Assembly (NCBI GenBank): GCA_937873545.1 | Contig: CALMWI010000166.1 | Coordinates: forward strand, 1-13,935 | Direction of reading: 5' to 3' | DNA from: an uncultured bacterium | GTDB taxonomy: Bacteria; UBA4055 | Length of the DNA stretch: 13,935 bases | Part shown: one piece after another, positions 7,152 to 13,935 of the stretch | Layout: every line of letters starts with the position of its first letter | How positions within the stretch are numbered: position 1 is the first letter of the stretch | Translations under genes and position numbers: made by a program | Notes under the pieces: generated by a model | Told to the model about the DNA's origin: nothing | Seen by the model: only the letters and a program-made list of their open reading frames with translations | The model's database searches: none

Positions 7152-8396
7152 TTATCCTTCAAACTTTTTAACAAGAATTGAAGCATTATGCCCGCCGAAG
7201 CCGAAAGTGTTGCTTATAGCATATTTTACTGTTCTGTTAATAAATTTATTAGGGGTATAATTCAGATCACATGCGGGTAAATCCTGATTGTCAAGGTTAA
7301 TTGTCGGATGGACAGTGTCGGTTTGTACAGCTTTGATCGTTCCGATCAGTTCGATAGCTCCGGCCGCTCCGAGAAGGTGACCCGTCATTGATTTTGTCGA
7401 ATTGATAGCGATCTTATAAGCATGTTCGCCGAAAGCCAGTTTTATTCCTGCTGTTTCCGCACAGTCGCCGGTCGGCGTGGAAGTGCCGTGAGTATTTATA
7501 TGATCAATATCTTCGGGTTTGATTCCTGCATCAGCCACAGCTGCGAGCATAGCCCGTTTAGCTCCGTTACCTTCTGGGTCCGGGGCGACGATGTCTTTCG
7601 CGTCGCCGGAAAAACCGATCCCTGCCATTTCCGCATAGATCTTTGCGCCTCTTTTTACGGCATGTTCGTATTCTTCAAGGATAAGCATTCCCGATCCTTC
7701 TCCCATAACGAATCCGTCCCTGTCTTTATCAAAAGGTCTGCTTGCTTTCTGTGGTTCGTCATTACGCGTGGAAAGCGCTTTCATATTGGCAAATCCCGCT
7801 ATTGCCAGGTCCGTGATAACCGCTTCAGCACCTCCGCAGATCGCGAAATCGGCGTCGCCGTACTGGATAGTCCTGAAAGCTGTACCTATCGCATGTCCGG
7901 ATGACGCACACGCTGAAGTCACAGAGTAGTTAGGTCCTTTCAGGTCCCACTTCATTGATATTCTGCCTGCAGCTATATCAGAGATCATCATGGGTATGAA
8001 CAAAGGGCTGACCCTTCTCGGTCCTTTCTCCAGCATAACCTTATAGTTAGACTGCCATGTCTCCATTCCGCCTATTCCGGAAGCCGTTATCACGGCAAAA
8101 CGGTCTCTGTCAACAGAGTTCAGATCGAGTCCGCAGTCTTTTATAGCACTTTCAGCAGCAATAAGAGCATATTGAGTAAATCTGTCAAGTCTTTTGGCCT
8201 CATTTTTCTCAAAATATTTCTCAGGATCGAAATTTTTTATCTCCCCAGCAATTTTTACGCTCATTTCTGCAGTATCGAACCTTTCAATTGTACTAATACC
8301 CGAAACACCGTTCAGAAGATTATTGTAAAATCCCTCAACATCTGTTCCAAGCTCAGTAAATACGCCCATTCCGGTGACCACAACCCTTCTTTTCAT
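7152..8396 (-). CDS. fabF: 3-oxoacyl-ACP synthase II (beta-ketoacyl-ACP synthase)
   Basis: FabF condenses malonyl-ACP with a growing acyl-ACP in fatty-acid elongation in the cytoplasm. The 414-residue protein is full length with the thiolase fold. The catalytic cysteine is C163 in SVTSACASSGHAIG, the two active-site histidines are H303 (NTHGTSTPTGD) and H340 (SMTGHLLGAAGA), and K335 precedes the second. The glycine-rich end NTFGFGGHNAS is also present. The start ATG at 8396 has only a weak GAG ribosome-binding site. It is downstream of acpP, with a terminator-like hairpin between them, and directly upstream of rnc. Its substrate carrier is almost certainly the neighbouring acyl carrier protein. 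Confidence 0.97.
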   Translation of the reverse strand: MKRRVVVTGMGVFTELGTDVEGFYNNLLNGVSGISTIERFDTAEMSVKIAGEIKNFDPEKYFEKNEAKRLDRFTQYALIAAESAIKDCGLDLNSVDRDRFAVITASGIGGMETWQSNYKVMLEKGPRRVSPLFIPMMISDIAAGRISMKWDLKGPNYSVTSACASSGHAIGTAFRTIQYGDADFAICGGAEAVITDLAIAGFANMKALSTRNDEPQKASRPFDKDRDGFVMGEGSGMLILEEYEHAVKRGAKIYAEMAGIGFSGDAKDIVAPDPEGNGAKRAMLAAVADAGIKPEDIDHINTHGTSTPTGDCAETAGIKLAFGEHAYKIAINSTKSMTGHLLGAAGAIELIGTIKAVQTDTVHPTINLDNQDLPACDLNYTPNKFINRTVKYAISNTFGFGGHNASILVKKFEG

Positions 8397-8434
8397 AATC
8401 CAGCTCTTTAGTTATGTTAAATTGAAGTTATCTT

Positions 8435-8464
8435 ATAAAAAATAAGGGAAACATTTTCCCTTAT
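8435..8464 (-). terminator. Rho-independent terminator or attenuator after acpP
   Basis: Read on the minus strand, a perfect ten-base-pair stem ATAAGGGAAA / TTTCCCTTAT (plus-strand 8455-8464 with 8442-8451) has a three-base ATG loop, and its 3' side runs into a TTATTTTTTATAAG stretch. It lies 28 bases after the acpP stop. The stem has only three GC pairs, so termination may be partial and some readthrough into fabF is expected. No convincing separate fabF promoter was found in the remaining 38 bases. Confidence 0.75.
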
Positions 8465-8492
8465 CCTTTATTTCTATATAAATAGACGGAGT

Positions 8493-8729
8493 TTATTCTC
8501 CGAGCTGTTTTTTAATAAAATCTATCGCAGATCCGACGGTAGTAATCTTTTCAGCTTCATCTTCTTCGATCTTTATATCAAATTCGTCTTCGAATTTCAT
8601 AACAAGTTCAACAGTAGCCAGCGAGTCAGCCCCAAGATCGTTTATGAAAGATGCTTCAGGAACTACAGCGGCTTCGTCAACTCCGAGTTCGTCCATTATG
8701 ATTTCTTTTACTTTTTGTTCAACTGACAT
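8493..8729 (-). CDS. acpP: Acyl carrier protein
   Basis: This small, acidic 78-residue protein carries fatty-acyl chains on a 4'-phosphopantetheine arm. The attachment serine is S36 in the conserved GADSLATVELV motif. Four-helix ACP length and charge are typical, with FEDEFDIKIEEDEAEKI forming helix III and its approach. AAGGAG (minus strand, plus coordinates 8737-8742), seven bases before the ATG, is a strong ribosome-binding site. A near-consensus promoter lies just upstream and a terminator-like hairpin just downstream. This fits a mostly monocistronic, highly expressed message followed by weaker fabF expression. Confidence 0.98.
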   Translation of the reverse strand: MSVEQKVKEIIMDELGVDEAAVVPEASFINDLGADSLATVELVMKFEDEFDIKIEEDEAEKITTVGSAIDFIKKQLGE

Positions 8730-8772
8730 TTCATTCTCCTTTTGGGTTTTGTTTGATTATCAATTCCGTTGA

Positions 8773-8801
8773 AATATAATCGCTGAGATTTTTGATGTCA
8801 A
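8773..8801 (-). promoter_or_regulatory. Predicted strong promoter of acpP
   Basis: On the minus strand TTGACA (plus 8796-8801) and TATATT (plus 8773-8778) are spaced by 17 bases. The -35 is a perfect consensus match and the -10 differs from TATAAT at one position. Transcription would start near 8766, about 37 bases before the acpP ATG. Confidence 0.8.
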
Positions 8802-8838
8802 GAAATTTATCCTTTATTATAACAGGTGATATTTAACA

Positions 8839-8867
8839 TTGACTTTCATAATAAACTAACTTAGTTT
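8839..8867 (+). promoter_or_regulatory. Predicted promoter of the C25 peptidase gene
   Basis: TTGACT at 8839-8844 is followed after 17 bases by TAGTTT (8862-8867), a weaker -10. The predicted start near 8873 leaves a leader of about 20 bases with GGAG at 8882-8885, seven bases before the ATG. It is back-to-back with the acpP promoter, 37 bases separating the two -35 boxes. Confidence 0.5.
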
Positions 8868-8892
8868 TGAAGCAAATTTACGGAGATCAAAG

Positions 8893-11800
8893 ATGAAAAG
8901 ATTACTGATTATATTTATTGCATCGTCAATATGCGGCCAGATGCTTTTTGCCGATTTAAGCAACACAAATTTCAGATACAGCAGGATATCTTCAACTGAA
9001 TCGGATATAACTTTCATACTTGATGATTTTAAGATCGAAGAAACCATAATAAACGGAAAACAATTTACAAAAGTAATCAGCGGGAGCGGTTCAACCACGA
9101 ACAAAAAAGGTTATGCCGAACTGCCTTATTTCTCCACGGCAGTACAACTGAAAGGCGACAAAAACTCTGACTTCAAATATGAGATTGAAGAGTATTACGA
9201 TATAGCATTAAAGGCTCCACTACTTCCTTCCAGGGGTATTCTAACCAGAAGCATGGATATAGACAATATTCCTTTTGAAATAAGTTCCGGATCTGTCAGC
9301 GATGAGTTCTACCCCGGAAGAATTGCCGAAGCGACAACGCCTTTCATTTTGAGGGAAACCAGGGGTATGAACCTGATCGTTTATCCGTTCCAGTATAATT
9401 CCGGAACTGGAATATTGAGAGTTATAAAAAAGATCAGTTTAAATTTATCCGAGAACGATTCAGAGCCGGTCAATGCCCTTTTTAATAAAAACAATAATAT
9501 CGCGGAAGAAATGGAGTCTGTTTACAGATCTTTGTACATTAATTATAATGAAACAAAGACTCTTCAGGTCAGTGATACAGGCGAAATACTCGTAGTTTAT
9601 ACACCAGAAAACGGAGGAATAAATGCCCTTCAGCCTTATATCGACTGGAAAAAGCAGCTCGGTTATACCGTTAACACTCTCGAAGTTCCGAACGGAACGG
9701 ACCTGTATGCTGAAAACACGATAAAAAACGCATATGACGCAAATAACAATATTCTGTTCGTTCAGCTTATCGGCGACTGGGCTAATCTGAAATCAAAGTT
9801 TGAATATTACGATGTTACATCTTCGGACGGAAGCGAAGATCCGGTTCTGGGGCATATTGTAGGCAGAGACGAATATCAGGATGTGATAATAGGCAGGTTT
9901 TCGGTTCAGAATGAGATAGAGCTTGCGAACCAGATAAATAAGTCAATTAATTATGAAAAATATCCTGACGCTGAAGGAGAATGGTATTCAAAAGTTCTCG
10001 GAATCGCTTCAAATGAAGGCGCCGGTGCCGGCGACGACGGGGAAAGCGACGAAGCTCATAACGACATAATAATAAGTAATAAACTTTTACCTTCTTCATA
10101 TAACGATGGGCTTACATGCTATCAGGCTGACGGAGCTAATTCAACGCAGATCGCAGGTTATATAAATCAGGGTGTTTCGTTGATCAATTACACCGGCCAC
10201 GGTTACTACCAGGAATTCTCAACGCCAAGATTTACCAATACTAATGTGAATTCACTCACGAACGGCAATAAACTGCCTCTTGTAATTGCAGTTGCGTGCC
10301 TTGTCGGTCATCTGAACTATTACTCGGACTGCTTTGCAGAAGCATGGCTGAAGAAAGTTGACGGAGGTGCTGTCGCAGGCTGGTTTTCGTCAATAAGTCA
10401 GCCGTGGGTTCCTCCAATGAGAGGTCAGGATTATTTCAATGACATACTTATAGGCGGTTACAATTACGAAACCGGTCCGGGAAGCGGTTTTTCCACGACC
10501 GAAAAAAGAACTACATTCGGCTCACTCACTGTAAATGCCGCTGTTCTTACTTTAGCCGAAGCCCCGCTGGATGAATCGACACTTGCCACAATTGAAACAT
10601 GGACTCTTTTCGGTGATGCATCTCTTATGGTAAGGACAGATAAACCGCGTATAGTTGAAAATCTTAATGAAGTGATCTTTGTTGAAAATTATACAACAAA
10701 GATAATGTCTGGAGGTCAGCCTTATGAAGGTGCAAAAGTAACACTTTTCCAGAATGGAACCGTTTATTCTTCAGTAAGCGACTCAAACGGAGATATTTCC
10801 ATCTATCATTCTTTTCTTGAAGGCAATGTAATTTTAACTGTATCCGGTCAGAATATCAATACAATTCAAAAAGAGATTCTGATCCAGACTTCTGAGGGGC
10901 CTTATGTAATTGTGAATAATTATTCAGCGTCAGAAAATTATTACGGATCAACAGCGTTTATCAACATGGAATTAAGGAACGCGGGTTCGGCTGCGAGCGA
11001 AAGCGTTTCTGCTGTAATATCAACTGAAAACAGATTTGTAACGATAAAAGATGCGGAAGAATATTTCGGAAATATTGAAATAGATTCGGTAAAATTCAAA
11101 CCAAACTGCTTCTCAATTGAGATAAACCCCGATACTCCGGACGGTGAAGTTATAAGACTAAATTCTATAATCAGTGACAACTATTCTAAGGGTACTTATA
11201 ATTCAGTTATAAACATGGTTGTGAATTCACCTGTTATACAAACATTCCATTCATTTGATTCAGAGACCGCGCTTCAGGGACAAAGTCAGGAAGTAAGATT
11301 CAGACTGGAAAATAAAGGGCATGCCGACCTCATTAATGCTTCAGCTGAGCTTAGACAGGTCACATTTTTTGATATAATGATCACGGAGCCAGTTCAGATA
11401 ACGACTTTAAATGTTGGAGAATTCGCAGAAATATCATTTACATGCACATACGGAGAAGGAATAACGAACTCTTCATATGCCCGGTTTGAGCTTGTTATAA
11501 ATTCTGAGAACGGTTTTTCATCAGATTATAGTTATTCAGTGGTTGTAGGTATGACAGAGAGCTTTGAAACAGGAGACTTTTCCCGGAATCCATGGGAGTT
11601 TTCAGGTAGTAAAAACTGGGAAACGGACGCTGAAATATTTTACGAAGGCGGATTTTCTGCGCGTTCAGGTAATGTTCTTGACAGTGAATCAGCAACAATT
11701 TCACTCCAACTGGATTATATAGCTGACGGGAGTATTAGTTTTTACAAAAAAATATCTTCAGAATTGATCTATGACAGATTGAGTTTTTATATTGACGGTG

Positions 11801-12261
11801 TACTGATTAAGAACTGGAGCGGAGTGTCTGACTGGTCAAAATTTTCATGCAGTGTAAACAGCGGAACACACAAGCTAAGCTGGACATTCTCAAGGGACAG
11901 CAGTTTGGGCGGAGGTTCTAACTGCGCATGGATAGATAATGTTCTGGCGACAGGAATATCAACGACCGGAATTGAAGAGAAGGAAACTGCTCTTCCGATA
12001 GAAGCGGTTCTGTATCAGAATTATCCGAATCCGTTCAACCCCGTAACACAAATAAAATTCGATCTTGCCAAAACATCTGATGTTAAGCTGAATGTTTATA
12101 ATGTCAGCGGACAGATCGTACATCAGATATCTTCAGGTTCATTTGGACCGGGACTTCACACTGTCGAATTCGACGGAAGCAAGCTTAATTCCGGAGTTTA
12201 CTATTATACTCTCGTAACCGAAGACAAATCAATTACAAAGAAAATGATCCTGATGAAATAA
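8893..12261 (+). CDS. Secreted gingipain-family (C25) cysteine peptidase with type IX sorting domain
   Basis: This is a 1122-residue exported protein. A signal peptide covers 1-20 (hydrophobic LLIIFIASSICG, probable cleavage after LFA). Residues 21 to about 228 resemble the C25 propeptide, including GYAELPYF. The C25 catalytic domain spans about 229-582: H436 (NYTGHGYYQ) and C469 (VACLVG) are the predicted dyad, 33 residues apart as for H211/C244 of gingipain RgpB, with DCFAEAWL (479-486) matching the region after the RgpB cysteine. LFGDASLMVR closes the domain. An Ig-like domain (about 590-665) follows, then two CARDB-like beta modules (about 670-885), a jelly-roll/MAM-like module (about 887-1018, with CAWIDNVL) and a C-terminal Por-type sorting domain (about 1036-1122, YQNYPNPFNP to the end KKMILMK). 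It is likely exported through the type IX system and anchored or released at the surface. Cleavage specificity cannot be told. It is divergent from acpP and six bases from the end of convergent uppP. Confidence 0.93.
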   Translation: MKRLLIIFIASSICGQMLFADLSNTNFRYSRISSTESDITFILDDFKIEETIINGKQFTKVISGSGSTTNKKGYAELPYFSTAVQLKGDKNSDFKYEIEEYYDIALKAPLLPSRGILTRSMDIDNIPFEISSGSVSDEFYPGRIAEATTPFILRETRGMNLIVYPFQYNSGTGILRVIKKISLNLSENDSEPVNALFNKNNNIAEEMESVYRSLYINYNETKTLQVSDTGEILVVYTPENGGINALQPYIDWKKQLGYTVNTLEVPNGTDLYAENTIKNAYDANNNILFVQLIGDWANLKSKFEYYDVTSSDGSEDPVLGHIVGRDEYQDVIIGRFSVQNEIELANQINKSINYEKYPDAEGEWYSKVLGIASNEGAGAGDDGESDEAHNDIIISNKLLPSSYNDGLTCYQADGANSTQIAGYINQGVSLINYTGHGYYQEFSTPRFTNTNVNSLTNGNKLPLVIAVACLVGHLNYYSDCFAEAWLKKVDGGAVAGWFSSISQPWVPPMRGQDYFNDILIGGYNYETGPGSGFSTTEKRTTFGSLTVNAAVLTLAEAPLDESTLATIETWTLFGDASLMVRTDKPRIVENLNEVIFVENYTTKIMSGGQPYEGAKVTLFQNGTVYSSVSDSNGDISIYHSFLEGNVILTVSGQNINTIQKEILIQTSEGPYVIVNNYSASENYYGSTAFINMELRNAGSAASESVSAVISTENRFVTIKDAEEYFGNIEIDSVKFKPNCFSIEINPDTPDGEVIRLNSIISDNYSKGTYNSVINMVVNSPVIQTFHSFDSETALQGQSQEVRFRLENKGHADLINASAELRQVTFFDIMITEPVQITTLNVGEFAEISFTCTYGEGITNSSYARFELVINSENGFSSDYSYSVVVGMTESFETGDFSRNPWEFSGSKNWETDAEIFYEGGFSARSGNVLDSESATISLQLDYIADGSISFYKKISSELIYDRLSFYIDGVLIKNWSGVSDWSKFSCSVNSGTHKLSWTFSRDSSLGGGSNCAWIDNVLATGISTTGIEEKETALPIEAVLYQNYPNPFNPVTQIKFDLAKTSDVKLNVYNVSGQIVHQISSGSFGPGLHTVEFDGSKLNSGVYYYTLVTEDKSITKKMILMK

Positions 12262-12267
12262 AAAAGA

Positions 12268-13050
12268 TTATGTCAGATCTTTTCCCCGGAGGAAGATAAG
12301 GAAAATTATACCTATAACTATTCTATAATATCCGAAATGCTTGAATCCGTAGTTTTCTACGATCTTTAAAAATATTTTTACTGCTAACCATGCGGTAAAA
12401 AACGCTGTCACAAATCCGAGCCCGAGAAGGAATATTTCGTTCCCGGTGAACTCGATCTCAGTTTTTAAAAGATCATATCCCGAAGCTGCGAACATTGTCG
12501 GTACGGCCAGCAGAAATGAGAATTCCGTGGCTTGTTTTTTATCAAAACCGTTGAAAACGCCACCTGTTATAGTGGCGGCAGCTCTTGAAACCCCGGGAAT
12601 CATAGATACGCATTGTATAAGCCCGATATAAAAAGAATTCTTATAGGAAATGTTCTCAAGCATGACGGTTTTACTTTCGCGGTTGGACACCTTTTTATCA
12701 ATAATTATCAAGATTATACCGCCGATTATGAGCGACAATGAAACCACGGTAGGATTGAAAAGGTATTCCTTGATAGTTTTATATGCAAGAAAGCCGATTA
12801 TTCCTGTCGGCAGAAAGGCGATTGAAAGTTTGTAATAAATGGTCAAACCATTTAAAAACCTTTTTGAGTAAAGCATTACGATCGCGAATATAGCTCCGAG
12901 CTGAATGAATATCTCAAAAGTCTTAACGAACTCGTTCTCATGTATCTTCATTGCCGCAGAAGCGAGGATCATGTGCCCGGTTGAAGAAACGGGAAGAAAT
13001 TCTGTCAAACCTTCGATCACTGCTATAACTATTGTCTGTATAATATCCAT
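12268..13050 (-). CDS. uppP: Undecaprenyl-diphosphate phosphatase (UppP/BacA family)
   Basis: This inner-membrane enzyme converts undecaprenyl pyrophosphate to the monophosphate carrier used for peptidoglycan and surface polysaccharide assembly; overproduction confers bacitracin resistance in E. coli. The 260-residue product is highly hydrophobic with several membrane segments. It has the two family signatures: EGLTEFLPVSSTGH (13-26, with E13, E17 and H26) and PGVSRAAATITGG (152-164, with R156). GGGAG seven bases before the ATG is a good ribosome-binding site. It follows the MFS gene remnant on the same strand after 57 bases. The stop codon is six bases from the stop of the convergent peptidase gene. 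Confidence 0.96.
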   Translation of the reverse strand: MDIIQTIVIAVIEGLTEFLPVSSTGHMILASAAMKIHENEFVKTFEIFIQLGAIFAIVMLYSKRFLNGLTIYYKLSIAFLPTGIIGFLAYKTIKEYLFNPTVVSLSLIIGGIILIIIDKKVSNRESKTVMLENISYKNSFYIGLIQCVSMIPGVSRAAATITGGVFNGFDKKQATEFSFLLAVPTMFAASGYDLLKTEIEFTGNEIFLLGLGFVTAFFTAWLAVKIFLKIVENYGFKHFGYYRIVIGIIFLIFLRGKDLT

Positions 13051-13083
13051 ATATAAGCTCCCTCAAAGAATTAATGCCTAGAT

Positions 13084-13111
13084 ATTTAAGAATTATATCT
13101 GATTAAGTCAA
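13084..13111 (-). promoter_or_regulatory. Possible promoter of uppP
   Basis: On the minus strand TTGACT (plus 13106-13111) overlaps the stop codon of the MFS gene, and TTAAAT (plus 13084-13089) follows after 16 bases. A TATAAT also lies between them but without a matching -35. A private promoter would keep uppP expressed if the upstream transporter gene is broken. Confidence 0.4.
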
Positions 13112-13935
13112 TCATTTTTATTGTCGAGCATCAGCACGAAAGGTATAACAAGAAAGGCAAGATATCCTGCGATATCATAAGTCAGAGCAAGCCCGAGTTT
13201 GTCGCTGAGATAGCCGATCGTGAGCACCATCAGAGAACTGCCGAGAAAGCTGATGGTCATATAAGTGCCGTTAAGGAATGAAAGGTTCTTAGAGTCTCTT
13301 TCCTGTACTAGTGCCAGAATTATCGGATTGAACCCAAGATGGGCGAGACCTGCCAGAATCAGGACGGGATAGACCCAGAATCCTGATGAATAATTAAAGG
13401 CGAAAAGCAGGATCGGATTTATTACGGCTAAGATCAGAAGACCTTTTTTCCGGCCGATCTTATCCGATATCATCCCCATAAAAAGCGTTCCGAAGACGCC
13501 TGCGAACTGAAAAATCGAAAGCGATATTCCTGCAAGCCATAAAGAGGCTCCTTTTGAAGTCAGGAATGTCGGAAGGAACAGAGTAAGCGCAGAGCTCATT
13601 CCAGACCTCAATACCGTGATCCCGGTAATTATGATAAAAAAGTTAATATACTGCCTGTAATTCCTTGCGGGCCTGTTATGTTTTTCCACATGCTCATGAA
13701 CATTGATCTTTCTGATCTTGAAATACAACATTACAGCTACAAGCAGACCCAGCGGCATAACCCGCCAGCTGCCTTCGAATGACCACAGGGACACTGCGCC
13801 TAAGATCAGCATCGGGCCCAGAGTCCTCGCCAGCTCGCCGCCGATCATGTAGAAGCTCAAACCTAATCCAAGTCTTTCACCGGCTCTTTTTTAAAATATG
13901 ACAGGCCCCGGAACATGGAAGATGCTAGATCATAT
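13108..13935 (-). pseudogene. MFS transporter (fosmidomycin-resistance-like), interrupted by stop codons and cut by the window edge
   Basis: The uninterrupted part (13860-13108, 250 residues from a TTG codon) encodes about eight membrane segments of a major facilitator transporter. It begins LSFYMIGGELARTLGP, the conserved region near the fourth helix of Fsr-like transporters, and has the second-half signature GMISDKIGRKKG. Nothing like a natural N-terminus is present. The same reading frame continues upstream through TAA (13891-13893) as KRAGERLGLG, and beyond it as SSIFHVPGPVIF, both of which fit the family, up to a TGA (13930-13932). So the transporter reading frame appears to contain two nonsense codons within 14 codons. 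The first roughly 120 residues would lie outside the window. Either this is a decaying gene or the last 75 bases carry sequence or assembly errors. The substrate is unknown; it ends 57 bases upstream of uppP. Confidence 0.7.

Noticed and set aside
13891..13932. Recoding of UGA or UAA as sense codons to explain the open MFS frame
   Set aside because: TGA ends ileS (1027-1029) and the MFS gene itself (13108-13110), and TAA ends many genes here. Point mutations or sequence error are simpler.
1..13935. tRNA, rRNA, CRISPR, insertion sequence, phage or toxin-antitoxin elements
   Set aside because: Scanned by eye on both strands; no repeats, transposase-like proteins or tRNA-like cloverleafs were found, and nearly all space is taken by recognised genes.

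Overview
The window is ordinary-looking bacterial chromosome with moderately low GC and dense, short-spaced genes. Most of it is core housekeeping. The one clearly lineage-specific gene encodes a secreted gingipain-family (C25) peptidase ending in a type IX secretion (Por) sorting domain. That domain, plus the ileS - dksA-like - lspA gene order, points to the FCB supergroup (Bacteroidetes/Ignavibacteria/Cloacimonetes/Marinimicrobia/Delongbacteria-like lineages). Strong AAGGAG ribosome-binding sites and TTGAC(A/T)-16/17-TATATT-like promoters argue against Bacteroidetes proper, so a deep-branching or candidate FCB phylum is the best guess. I cannot name a species.

Layout, left to right. Plus strand, 1-1949: the 3' end of ileS (type 2 isoleucyl-tRNA synthetase), a DksA/TraR-type zinc-finger protein and lspA (lipoprotein signal peptidase), in one tight operon. 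Plus strand, 1960-5164: a good promoter, then the classic translation operon thrS-infC-rpmI-rplT, closed by a strong bidirectional terminator. The infC gene starts at a rare ATT codon at 3986, the conserved signature of IF3 autoregulation. Minus strand, 8801-5182: acpP, a terminator-like hairpin, fabF, rnc and an FMN-dependent nitronate monooxygenase/FabK-superfamily oxidoreductase. This is the fatty-acid elongation and RNase III neighbourhood, and the flavoenzyme is a candidate enoyl-ACP reductase. Plus strand, 8839-12261: the 1122-residue peptidase, divergent from acpP with back-to-back promoters. Minus strand, 13935-12268: a broken or incomplete MFS transporter followed by uppP (undecaprenyl pyrophosphate phosphatase).

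The gene groups cover translation (ileS, thrS, infC, rpmI, rplT), global transcription control (dksA-like), lipid and envelope building (acpP, fabF, the flavoenzyme, lspA, uppP), RNA processing (rnc) and an exported protease. All intergenic gaps are under 170 bases. I found no tRNA, rRNA, CRISPR array, insertion sequence or repeat family. I do not see a new multi-gene system. The points most worth a second look are the two nonsense codons in the MFS gene, the multidomain C25 peptidase, the flavoenzyme beside the fab genes, and the control signals of infC and acpP-fabF.
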